Below are positions 16,107 to 24,134 of a stretch of DNA of 48,876 bases, piece by piece (within the stretch, counting starts at the first letter, position 1; each line of letters begins with the position of its first letter). The position numbers were made by a program, and so were the translations under genes. The notes under the pieces are model-generated. The model was not told the DNA's origin. It did no database searches and saw only the letters and a list, made by a program, of their open reading frames with translations. Location: contig DHUU01000010.1 of the NCBI GenBank assembly GCA_002409325.1, forward strand, positions 83,433 to 132,308, in the 5' to 3' direction. Origin of the DNA: Bacteroidales bacterium UBA5226 (GTDB lineage Bacteria > Bacteroidota > Bacteroidia > Bacteroidales > UBA932).

Positions 16107-17098
16107 ATGGATGTTTACCGCATCTTTGCCGATTATTTTGACCATCTTGAACCTGGGTCTGGGTATTTTGGCCGGTGCTTCATTGAAAAGGCTGGAAGAG
16201 GGTCATTTATACCTCGATCTGAAAAATCTGGAGGAGAACAATCCCGAAGAAAAAATTCAAGCCGGCCCTGCTGGACAATTTCTGCATTGTAACCGGAGGA
16301 CCCGGAACAGGAAAGACTACCCTGGTAAGAGAGGTGCTCTGTGTGTTGTATGCCATGCAGCCGGATTTAAAAGTTGCCCTGGCAGCCCCCACAGGGAAAG
16401 CCGCTGCCAGAATCAATGAACCCATGACTGCACTGAGGCAGTAAATTCCCGGGCTACCGCTGGCATCGACTATCCACCGGCTCCTGGGATCTGTAAGCGA
16501 CAGCATATTCTTCAGGCACAACCAGGACAATCCCCTGAACCACGATATTACCGTAGTGGATGAAGCCTCGATGATTGACGGGGCCCTGATGGCCAAGCTC
16601 CTGTCTGCAACAAATCCTGAAAAATGCCTCATCCTGCCCGGGGACAAAGACCAGCTGGCTTCTATAGAGGCGGGGAGCGTTTTTGGAGATCTTTGCAAAA
16701 CAGAAGGGAGCGGATCTGTGTTTGATGGTCACGTAATCCGGTTGACAAAAAGCTGGCGGTTTGATCCCCACAAAGGTATCGGGCTTTTCAGTCGCTCGGT
16801 TATGGAAAGCGAACAGGGTGTTTATAAGACATACCAGTGCATTGCCGGGTACCTGACCCAATGGGGAACAGTTTTTGCCATGACCATAAAAAAAAGCCAG
16901 GGCTCTGAATTTGACAATGTATTTGTTTTATTACCCGACAACAGAGATGTAAGGATTCTTACCCTGGAATTGCTTTACACGGCCGTGACCAGGGCCAGGT
17001 CCCGGGTTCTTGTGCAGGCATCACAGGATGTGCTGGAAGAAACGGTGCGTAAAAGGATTTCCCGTGTGTCGGGGCTGGCAAACCGCTTAAAAGTATGA
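16107..17098 (+). pseudogene. recD: Decayed recD (exonuclease V alpha / RecD helicase)
   Basis: RecD signatures are spread over three frames. An N-terminal VYRIFADYFDH is in the frame of 16107. LKRLEEGHLYLDLKNLEENN is in the next frame. From about 16254 a third frame has Walker A TGGPGTGKTT (16292), AAPTGKAAARI, a stop TAA at 16442-16444, then STIHRLLG, the Walker B VVDEASMID and PGDKDQLASIEAGSVFGD. The end carries the superfamily-1 motifs TIKKSQGSEFDNVFVLLP and YTAVTRAR. Intact RecD proteins are about 600 residues; the central helicase part between SWRFDPHKGIG and the C-terminal motifs is deleted. With two frameshifts, a stop and a deletion the gene cannot make helicase. Confidence 0.88.
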
Positions 17099-17592
17099 GA
17101 ATGGCTGCAGTGATCTACGTGTCTGACCAATTGGAAATCCTTTGCGGCAAACTGGCGCAAAACATTGCCCGTACAGAAGGTTCCGCTGACAACGCAGATA
17201 CGGTATTCCTGCCAGAATTCCTCATAACACAGACTGCCGGCATGGAAAGCTGGCTATCCACAGAGTTGGCCCGTCGGAACGGTGTATTCGCCAACTTCCG
17301 CTTTCTGAAGTAGGATCAGCTGCTGGAAGATTATAATACACTGGCAATTGACAGGATGGTCAAAGAGAGCCGTTCTGACCTGCAATACAATATTTACACA
17401 ACAGCTGCATTACGCCATCTCCAGTGCAAAATCAAGGGATTTAATGCATCACGAGACTTTGGAGGGGTGGTGTACCTGTTTGTACGGGGTATAAGGGCGG
17501 GTTTGTCCAGCGGGATATATCTGAAAGAGGGGCCACAAGTCCTCGGGCAGCCTTTTTTTAGTCCCGGGAATTCTTTATATTGTGACTTTTAA
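17095..17592 (+). pseudogene. Fused remnant of recC (N-terminus) and recB (C-terminus)
   Basis: The ATG at 17095 overlaps the recD stop (ATGA), as in an intact operon. The first ~70 codons, AVIYVSDQLEILCGKLAQNI through TQTAGMESWLSTELARRNG to NFRFLK, match the N-terminus of RecC. A TAG at 17314-17316 follows, and the same frame continues DQLLEDYNTLAI. From about 17356 it reads YNIYTTAALRHL and FGGVVYLFVRGI, which match the C-terminal nuclease region of RecB. An internal deletion of several kilobases therefore joined recC and recB. RecBCD would repair double-strand breaks and degrade foreign linear DNA; here that function is lost unless a second copy or AddAB exists elsewhere. Confidence 0.8.
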
Positions 17593-17600
17593 GCAACAGG

Positions 17601-18614
17601 ATGTTTTACAGGGTAGAAACAAACCTCTGGACAGTAGTCAAGGGCAATACCGTTAAATGCCTTTTGTGTCCGCATGAGTGCCTTGTCCGGGAAGGAGAAA
17701 CCGGTTTGTGCCGAACAAGAACCAACAGGGAAGGGGTTTTGTATTCTGTAGCCTATGGCAATCCCTGCTCGGTAGCGGTCGATCCGGTCGAAAAGAAACC
17801 ATTGTATCATTTTTTACCCGGGACGGAAATTCTTTCGCTTGCCACGGCCGGATGCAATTTACACTGCCTGAATTGCCAAAACTGGCCAATTTCACAGGTT
17901 TCCCCCTTGTCCCTCCAGAGTTATGACATGTTGCCCCGGCAGGTGGCAGAGATGGCCGTAAGCTGTCACGTTCCTTCCATCGCTTTTACGTATACCGAGC
18001 CAACGGTCTTTTACGAATACATGTTTGACAGCGCTGTTTTGGCAAGGGAAAAAGGCCTGAAGACTGTTGCCGTGTCCAACGGATATATCAATCTGGAACC
18101 GCTGGCCGCTCTGATCCCGTACCTGGATGCCGCAAATATTGACCTCAAGTGCTTTGATGACAAGTTATACAGGCGCTTGACCGGCGGGAGACTGCAGCCC
18201 GTACTGGATTCATTGTTGGCATTATTGGGGGCCGGAGTTTGGATTGAAATCACCCATCTGGTCATTCCCGGGGTAACGGATGATCCGGTACAGTTTGAGT
18301 CAATGTGCCGGTGGCTTGCAGAGAATGGCTTTGAAGCAGTGCCGCTCCATATCAGCCGTTTTTTCCCTTGTTACAAGCTTCAGGACCTGGATCACACCCC
18401 CTTGGAATCGATTACACGTGCCAGAGACATTGCCCTCGGCTGTGGTTTGAAATTCGTCTATCCGGGAAACGTATCCTCAGATAAGGAAAACCATACCAGG
18501 TGCCCCGGTTGCGGTAGGGTGGTGGTGGAACGGGATCATTACACCCTTGCAGGACTGCATCTAACAAAAGGGTCTTGTAATTATTGCGGGGCCACTGTTC
18601 AGGGCCTCTGGTAA
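17601..18614 (+). CDS. amrS: AmmeMemoRadiSam system radical SAM enzyme
   Basis: A 337-residue radical SAM protein. The [4Fe-4S] motif CNLHCLNC places the cluster ligands at C85, C89 and C92, followed by QNWPISQVSP. The N-terminus carries an extra cysteine set (CLLCPHECLV...GLC), and the C-terminus a CPGC...CNYC pair that could hold another metal. This is the pyruvate-formate-lyase-activating-enzyme-like member of the three-part AmmeMemoRadiSam system, whose reaction is unknown. Its partners, Memo and AMMECR1, are encoded as one fused protein on the opposite strand, and the two genes overlap tail to tail by 16 bases. It lies 8 bases downstream of the recC/recB remnant. Confidence 0.92.
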   Translation: MFYRVETNLWTVVKGNTVKCLLCPHECLVREGETGLCRTRTNREGVLYSVAYGNPCSVAVDPVEKKPLYHFLPGTEILSLATAGCNLHCLNCQNWPISQVSPLSLQSYDMLPRQVAEMAVSCHVPSIAFTYTEPTVFYEYMFDSAVLAREKGLKTVAVSNGYINLEPLAALIPYLDAANIDLKCFDDKLYRRLTGGRLQPVLDSLLALLGAGVWIEITHLVIPGVTDDPVQFESMCRWLAENGFEAVPLHISRFFPCYKLQDLDHTPLESITRARDIALGCGLKFVYPGNVSSDKENHTRCPGCGRVVVERDHYTLAGLHLTKGSCNYCGATVQGLW

Positions 18615-20017
18615 GCAATCTTTATCCCGGTAAAAATAAAGATCCGGGCTGTTTTCCAGCCATCCCACCCAAGCCCGGCTTTGTCCCGGGAGCAATGGCC
18701 CAGAAACTCTTCCCGGTTCCACCCGGTCTCTGTTGCCACCTGGGGCAGGAACACCCCGGAGCGGCCCCGGCCTTCTATCAGGATCCCGTGCCTGCCCGGT
18801 TCAATCCTTTTTACATCCCGGATTTCTTCCAGGGGGGACAATACGGTAATATCGATCGTGATTTCTTCCAGGTCTTTTTTTGTCACCGGGGGAAAACGGT
18901 CGTCATAAAGGGCTGCGGCAACGGCCATCTCGCTCACGAGCAGGTAAAGGGGGACGTCTGACTGTATTCGCCCGATGCATCCGCGCAGCCGGTCGTGCTG
19001 GTGGAGCGTTACAAAAGCACCGCAATGATGCTGCAGGGCCCCGGGATATTGCCCCTGCGGCTTCAAAAGGGATTTTTTTCCTGTGGTGACGGCCTGTTCC
19101 ATAGATTCGCGGGCAAGATCCAGCAACAATTTCTCTTCTGTTGCAGAGAATCTCAATTCGCTGTCACAGACGGTAATCCCCCAATAACCCACCACCTGTT
19201 CCCTTTCCCCGTATACGGGGTCGTCTCCGGAGTTTTTATAGTCAATGGCAACGTATTTTAACAGTTTGTTCCCGGTGGTCATGTAGAGCAGGGTCAATAC
19301 AGAGGTCCAGCCGCACAGGCAGGTGGCCAGCCCGGGAATGGCGCTGTTTTCATTGTCCCGAATTGTCCTGAGCAGGACATCGGGGTTGTTGGTCAGGATG
19401 GCGTCTTTTGTACGGGCATCAATATCCACGGCCTGGTTGTATGGCGGGTAATGCGAAAAATCGGTACTGATCACAAATAGGTTCTCTTCCCTGATGTACG
19501 CAGACAGGACTTCTGCGATCCTTTTGCACACCTCAGGTCTGGAAGTGCCTATGATTACTGGTATGATAACAAAATCGTTCCCCAGAAGGTATTGCAGAAA
19601 AGGCAATTGAACCTCAATGCTGTGTTCGGCCCGGTGAGCCTGGCTATCGGCTGTGAAAAGATCAGGATAATCAGTAGCCAGTTGCCCGCAGAACTCTGTG
19701 TCTACCGTAACAACACCCAGTGGCGTGAGAAAGTCTCCGCTGGTGTAAACGGCGGCAGCCTTCAGTCGTACATGATGAGAAGATCCTATCACGAAGATCC
19801 TTTTGTATTTTTTTCTAGCATCAATCTGGTTAAAAGCCGAGGCGGCCACGCCTCCCGAAAAAACGTATCCGGCATGCGGGCTGATGACCGCCCGGACGTT
19901 GTTACACTCCTTTTCTCTGGCCTGCGCGAACAACCGCGCCAGCTCCTCCTGTAGTTTTCCCGGAGTGCCAGCATAAAATCTGCCTGCAACGGCAGGGGTC
20001 CGCGGTATTGTTTTCAT
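18599..20017 (-). CDS. Fused Memo (protein B) and AMMECR1 (protein A) of the AmmeMemoRadiSam system
   Basis: The start is set at ATG 20017 (KTIPRTPAVAGRFYAGTP), 19 bases after cdsA; an upstream frame extension would overlap cdsA. Residues 1-~285 form a Memo domain related to class III extradiol dioxygenases. Its conserved His/Asp sites are in SPHAGYVFSG, IGSSHHV, HRAEHSIEVQLPFLQ and STDFSHY. Residues ~290-472 form an AMMECR1 domain with the invariant LRGCIG motif and a C-terminal GWNREEFLGH...AGLGWDGW block. The fusion supports physical cooperation of the two with the radical SAM enzyme encoded opposite. The reaction is unknown. Co-transcribed with phospholipid genes upstream. Confidence 0.92.
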   Translation of the reverse strand: MKTIPRTPAVAGRFYAGTPGKLQEELARLFAQAREKECNNVRAVISPHAGYVFSGGVAASAFNQIDARKKYKRIFVIGSSHHVRLKAAAVYTSGDFLTPLGVVTVDTEFCGQLATDYPDLFTADSQAHRAEHSIEVQLPFLQYLLGNDFVIIPVIIGTSRPEVCKRIAEVLSAYIREENLFVISTDFSHYPPYNQAVDIDARTKDAILTNNPDVLLRTIRDNENSAIPGLATCLCGWTSVLTLLYMTTGNKLLKYVAIDYKNSGDDPVYGEREQVVGYWGITVCDSELRFSATEEKLLLDLARESMEQAVTTGKKSLLKPQGQYPGALQHHCGAFVTLHQHDRLRGCIGRIQSDVPLYLLVSEMAVAAALYDDRFPPVTKKDLEEITIDITVLSPLEEIRDVKRIEPGRHGILIEGRGRSGVFLPQVATETGWNREEFLGHCSRDKAGLGWDGWKTARIFIFTGIKIAYQRP

Positions 20018-20036
20018 GAATAAAAGATAGTAGAAA

Positions 20037-20771
20037 TCATATCGCAAAGGTTATTATGGTTCCCATAAGGGCCATCCAGGCACCGGCGGCAATCATGCTG
20101 TCAAAACGGTCCAGAACGCCTCCGTGTCCGGGAATCAGACGGGAATAGTCTTTTACATTGTAATGACGTTTATAACAGGAGGCGGCAAGGTCCCCCAGAA
20201 ATGCCCAGATAACCACTCCTGTTGCCAGCAGGATGACTGTGACCAGGCCAAAGCCTATGAGCTCTCTGATTAAAACAGCTGTCAGCAGACACATCAGGGT
20301 GCCTCCTGCCACACCTTCCAACGTTTTGTTGGGACTCGTTTTTGTGGCAATTTTCCGTTTTCCAAAAAGTTGTCCTGCAATCTGGCTGAAGCTATCGAAG
20401 ACAGACAGTATGACAAATGTAAAAAGGACCCAGTTCTTTGCCATATGGCTGAACGTGATGAATCCAAAAGACAGTATGGCATACACACATACAGAAATCA
20501 GGAAAAATCCTTTTTTCTGCATACCCGATTTTGAAAATAAATGAAATAATTCATACACTCCCACAGAGGTAATGATCCCTGCGACTATTCTGAAAAAGAC
20601 GGGATTGATGGCAATACTCAGAAAAATGACGTTGATAATAATCAAATAAGCAATGTACTTGATACGGTTCCGGCGTGCTTCTTCTTTTGGTTTTTTTTTG
20701 CTGATGAAATAAAAGGCTATGCCTCCGGTCAGGAAGTAGGCAAGAATGATTATGTATATGGTACGGATCAT
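20037..20771 (-). CDS. cdsA: Phosphatidate cytidylyltransferase (CDP-diglyceride synthase)
   Basis: A 244-residue membrane enzyme making CDP-diacylglycerol from phosphatidic acid and CTP. The family signature is present near the C-terminus: SCYKRHYNVKDYSRLIPGHGG followed by DRFDSM. About seven transmembrane helices are seen. The start is taken at ATG 20771, 10 bases after the TauE/SafE gene; a TTG at 20777 is less likely. Together with the CDP-alcohol phosphatidyltransferase two genes upstream it forms consecutive steps of phospholipid synthesis. Confidence 0.92.
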   Translation of the reverse strand: MIRTIYIIILAYFLTGGIAFYFISKKKPKEEARRNRIKYIAYLIIINVIFLSIAINPVFFRIVAGIITSVGVYELFHLFSKSGMQKKGFFLISVCVYAILSFGFITFSHMAKNWVLFTFVILSVFDSFSQIAGQLFGKRKIATKTSPNKTLEGVAGGTLMCLLTAVLIRELIGFGLVTVILLATGVVIWAFLGDLAASCYKRHYNVKDYSRLIPGHGGVLDRFDSMIAAGAWMALMGTIITFAI

Positions 20772-20781
20772 GGCCAAATAA

Positions 20782-21579
20782 TTAGAACACGATCATTATA
20801 ACACCAAAGACAACCATGCCCAGGGCATACCACAGGCGGATCTGACCTTCTGCCTTATCAATCTTAATATTGTCCAGAAGACGTGGTCCCAGAAAAGCTC
20901 CGATAACAGAACCCGATACAAGAAAAGCCACTATGGTCAGATCAATTTTTCCAACAAGAAAATGAGCGCCCAGCGCCGAGCAGGTATTAAAAAACACAAC
21001 CAGCAGTGAAGTGCCCAGGACAAGCTTCAGGGGCATGCGGATACCCATCAGTCCTGCCAGGATGGGGGCAGTACCGCTGGTCCCGAAAGTGGCGGTGATC
21101 ACTCCGGAGAGGAATCCATACAGGGAACATCTGGAATATTTTCCAGCTTTTGACAACACGTTTAGTTCTTCTCCATTGGTAAGAGCCCTCTTGTCCTTTC
21201 GCTGTCCAAGGTACATGACAATAGCAATCAGGATGGAGTAAATACCAAATGCAATACGCAGAAGGCGGGCCGTCATGAAGCTGGTAACACGTGCCCCCAG
21301 CAGGGCCCCGATGATTCCGGCCGAGGCAAATATTAAACCGATGCGCAGGTCAAGGTTCTTTTTTTTATAATGACCGTAAGCCCCCACAACGCAGATGGGC
21401 AGAGTGGCCGCCAGAGAGCTGGAAATGGCAACCTGAGGCGGTATCCCGAACAGAATGGTTAGCATGGGAATAAAAATAAACCCGCCCCCTCCGCCGGTGA
21501 AAGAGCCCAGAAACCCCACGATAAACCCGATAAAAGGGAACCACAGGTAAGCATATTCAAAGGCAGAATAAGAAATCAT
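20782..21579 (-). CDS. TauE/SafE family membrane permease
   Basis: A 265-residue protein with about eight transmembrane segments. It carries the glycine-rich repeat GSFTGGGGGFIFIPMLTILFG near the N-terminus and a matching second-half repeat GVITATFGTSGTAPILAGLM. Members export sulfite, sulfoacetate or other small anions. The ATG at 21579 overlaps the stop of the upstream gene by 4 bases (ATGA), so it is translationally coupled to the phosphatidyltransferase. The substrate is unknown; the link with lipid genes may be only transcriptional. Confidence 0.85.
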   Translation of the reverse strand: MISYSAFEYAYLWFPFIGFIVGFLGSFTGGGGGFIFIPMLTILFGIPPQVAISSSLAATLPICVVGAYGHYKKKNLDLRIGLIFASAGIIGALLGARVTSFMTARLLRIAFGIYSILIAIVMYLGQRKDKRALTNGEELNVLSKAGKYSRCSLYGFLSGVITATFGTSGTAPILAGLMGIRMPLKLVLGTSLLVVFFNTCSALGAHFLVGKIDLTIVAFLVSGSVIGAFLGPRLLDNIKIDKAEGQIRLWYALGMVVFGVIMIVF

Positions 21580-22154
21580 AATTTCCTTTTTTCTTTCAAT
21601 ATCCAATACAATCCCTTAACATTTGAACGCATGTGGGGGATTATCAACTGAATGATCATGTGTTCTATTGCTGCCAAAATGGCCCAGGAAATCATAAAGT
21701 AATAAAAAACAGTAATAAATCCCAGGGTGAACAGGCAAATGAAAAAGGCAGCCTGGATATAGCCGCCGATCTTGGTGGAATATAAATGGAAACTGGGAGT
21801 TGTCTTGAACTTTACCAGGGACATGACCACCGAGCCCACAAGAAACGCCATGAAAACCACAAAACTGACCAGGTGAGGCTGGAAATCTTCCCACTTGAAT
21901 ACCAGGAGACCTGTAAAAGCCAGCACGTAGGTCAGGTTGTCCCCAAAGGAATCAAGTTTGGCGCCCAGTTCTGTTTCCTGTTTGAATACCCGCGCTATAA
22001 TACCATCCAGGAAATCGGTCACCAGATTTATTATTAAAAAAATGGCAAATAGTCGCTCCTTGCCTGCCACAACAAACCAAAGGATTATGGGAAAAGCCAG
22101 GATCCTGTAAAAGCTCAAAGCATTCGGAATCGTAAAGATTTGTTTCCTGTCCAT
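21576..22154 (-). CDS. CDP-alcohol phosphatidyltransferase
   Basis: A 192-residue membrane enzyme that swaps CMP of a CDP-alcohol for another alcohol in phospholipid head-group synthesis. The full catalytic signature D-x2-D-G-x2-A-R-x8-G-x3-D-x3-D is visible in DFLDGIIARVF...GAKLDSFGD. The start at ATG 22154 (DRKQIFTIPNALSFYR) is preferred over an upstream in-frame start that adds a non-family hydrophobic tail. First gene of the operon that continues through TauE/SafE, cdsA and Memo-AMMECR1. The exact product (phosphatidylglycerophosphate, inositol- or other head group) is not decidable here. Confidence 0.88.
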   Translation of the reverse strand: MDRKQIFTIPNALSFYRILAFPIILWFVVAGKERLFAIFLIINLVTDFLDGIIARVFKQETELGAKLDSFGDNLTYVLAFTGLLVFKWEDFQPHLVSFVVFMAFLVGSVVMSLVKFKTTPSFHLYSTKIGGYIQAAFFICLFTLGFITVFYYFMISWAILAAIEHMIIQLIIPHMRSNVKGLYWILKEKRKL

Positions 22155-22225
22155 GTCTTGTACCCAAAAATAGAAAAAAATAATTAACTTTAACTGATAA
22201 GACACAACCTATAATACATGATGCT

Positions 22226-22756
22226 ATGAAATCTGCAGTTTATTTATTATCAATCACACTGTTACTAATGTCCGTATCTTGCTATTGCCCCAAAGGCAGT
22301 GAAGCTCCTGTACAGGCCCCGGAAGAAGCCGTTGTTGTCTTCCAGGATTATGGTCCCCAGCCATTTGTTTTTGACATAGAGGCTTATACCCTTAAGAACG
22401 ATTTGTACAGGCAGGTAATCTGGACAGGGACCTATATGCAAATGACCCTTATGAGCCTGGCCCCGGGAGATGAAATTGGACTGGAAAACCATGCTGACAC
22501 CGATCAGTTTCTCAGGGTAGAATCGGGAAAAGGAATTGTTGTAATGGGAGATTCAGATGATGTGCTGGATTTCCGGGAAGAAGTGGAGGCTGATTTTGCC
22601 ATATTCATCCCGGCCGGTAAATGGCATAATCTGACAAACACCGGGGAGGAACCAATGAAAATATATTCAATATACAGTCCGGTAGAGCATCCTTTCGGAA
22701 CCATTCATAAAACCTATGAAGAAGCGATGGAGGCTGACGGCGACCACGTCCATTAA
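22226..22756 (+). CDS. Cupin-domain lipoprotein
   Basis: A 176-residue exported protein with a lipoprotein signal ending LLMSVSC. A single cupin barrel follows: the first motif is around GDEIGLENHADTDQFLRVESGKG and the second around FIPAGKWHNLTNTG. The metal ligands would be the His/Asp/Glu of the first motif and the His of KWHN. The C-terminus is acidic with a His-rich end (DGDHVH). Cupins of this subtype have no agreed substrate. Transcribed divergently from the lipid operon. Confidence 0.85.
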   Translation: MKSAVYLLSITLLLMSVSCYCPKGSEAPVQAPEEAVVVFQDYGPQPFVFDIEAYTLKNDLYRQVIWTGTYMQMTLMSLAPGDEIGLENHADTDQFLRVESGKGIVVMGDSDDVLDFREEVEADFAIFIPAGKWHNLTNTGEEPMKIYSIYSPVEHPFGTIHKTYEEAMEADGDHVH

Positions 22757-22766
22757 CCCCGGACCA

Positions 22767-23423
22767 TCACTTTTTTGTGACCTCAGATGCCCCGGAAGTT
22801 TCTATAGAAGTGATCACACAATTGCCTTTGTAAAGCAATCTGCTGGCTCCGGAAGCTTTGACTTTCAGCGCCCCGTCACAGGTTATTTCCATATGGCTTG
22901 CCCCTGAAAGTTCGCAATCCAGTGTTATGGCCGTGAAATCAAATCCCTCGAAACGGGAAGCGCCGCTTAGCTTTACTTTGCAATTGATAACAGATCCAAA
23001 GAATTTTAAATGAGAGGCCCCGCTTGCTTCAAAGGTTGCCTGGTTTAAAACCACTTCACAATCGGAGTCAATCCGGGAAGCTCCCGAGGCATTGAAATCC
23101 ACCAGTTGATTATGGTATGGAACGGTTACCTCCGTTGCAACGGATGAATAGCCAATCATGCCTTTGGAATAAGTTATGACAAGCATGTTGTCTTCATTAA
23201 CATAGGTTTTCAGGTAGGGCATAAACAGCTCGTCTGCCCGTACATGAATATCCGCTACTTCATCCGAGATTATCACCCGGATGGCTTTTTCAACAACAAT
23301 TCCACGGAATAAGGGAGAAACCGTACGGGTTTCTTCCACCGCTTTTCCGTTGCCAACAATCCCCGAACAGGCATTCAGCAGGGACACTCCGGCAATTACT
23401 GTAGAAAGAAAGAACTTGTTCAT
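22767..23423 (-). CDS. Head-GIN-domain (DUF2807-type) lipoprotein with SGAS repeats
   Basis: The start at ATG 23423 gives a 218-residue protein with lipoprotein signal ending SLLNAC. The body is a putative auto-transporter-adhesin head GIN domain, a right-handed beta-helix. An (A/S)SGAS(R/H/E) motif recurs six times every ~18-22 residues in the second half, each repeat probably one helical coil. Known only as a Bacteroidota surface or periplasmic protein family of unknown role. Divergent from the fimbrial operon, with 77 bases between start codons. Confidence 0.85.
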   Translation of the reverse strand: MNKFFLSTVIAGVSLLNACSGIVGNGKAVEETRTVSPLFRGIVVEKAIRVIISDEVADIHVRADELFMPYLKTYVNEDNMLVITYSKGMIGYSSVATEVTVPYHNQLVDFNASGASRIDSDCEVVLNQATFEASGASHLKFFGSVINCKVKLSGASRFEGFDFTAITLDCELSGASHMEITCDGALKVKASGASRLLYKGNCVITSIETSGASEVTKK

Positions 23424-23500
23424 ACTGTAAAGATGTTGATTATATTGAAGAAGTTGCACAAACCACACAAAAAAAAAGTAATTTTACAATTAATTTTTAT

Positions 23501-24058
23501 ATGCGGCATAGATATATTGTCCTGATAGGTGTATTTCTCCTTAACTCGCACCTCTTGAATGCTCAGGGAATTGCCGTAAAATCCAATGTGCTATACGACG
23601 CCACAGCCACCTTCAATCTGGGGATGGAAGTGGCGTTGTCTAAGCAGGTGTCCCTGGAGCTTTCCGGAAATCATAATCCCTGGAATTTTTCACAGTACAG
23701 AAAAATCAAGCATTGGATGATTCAGCCCGAGATCAGGTATTGGTCGCGGGCTTTATTTTCCGGTCATTTTTTCGGTTTTCACGGCCTAATATCTCAATTC
23801 AATGTGGGAAACATAGCTTTTCTTGGCCTTGAGGGCGTTCGTTACCAGGGATTTCTTTATGGCTGTGGGGTATCATACGGATACCTCTGGCGCGTGACCT
23901 CCTGGCTGGGCCTGGAATTTTCCCTGGGGGCAGGCTATGCCTACATAGATTACGAAACCATTGCCGCCCGTCCCTGCGGTCCGTCCCTGGGACGCGGCAG
24001 TAAACACTATGTAGGCCCGACTAAAGCCGGTCTTACACTTGTGTTCTTATTAAAGTAA
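23501..24058 (+). CDS. DUF3575 outer-membrane-like protein, first gene of the fimbrial operon
   Basis: A 185-residue protein with a signal peptide (cleavage after LLNAQ) and a beta-barrel-like pattern of alternating aromatic residues. Blocks are AVKSNVLYDATATFNLGMEV and GLEFSLGAGYAYIDYE. DUF3575 proteins are commonly encoded directly upstream of FimA/Mfa1-type fimbrillin genes in Bacteroidales, as here, and may serve assembly or anchoring at the outer membrane. The pilin gene follows after 76 bases of AT-rich leader. Confidence 0.82.
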   Translation: MRHRYIVLIGVFLLNSHLLNAQGIAVKSNVLYDATATFNLGMEVALSKQVSLELSGNHNPWNFSQYRKIKHWMIQPEIRYWSRALFSGHFFGFHGLISQFNVGNIAFLGLEGVRYQGFLYGCGVSYGYLWRVTSWLGLEFSLGAGYAYIDYETIAARPCGPSLGRGSKHYVGPTKAGLTLVFLLK

Positions 24059-24134
24059 TCTTTATCAAACAATAAAAACATTAATAATCAAACAACAAAC
24101 ACCAAATTATTAACAACAAACCAACCCATTAATT

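Noticed and set aside
16107..17592. Reading the pieces as several small genuine genes
   Set aside because: The pieces are consecutive parts of RecD, RecC and RecB in their family order, so they are fragments of decayed genes.
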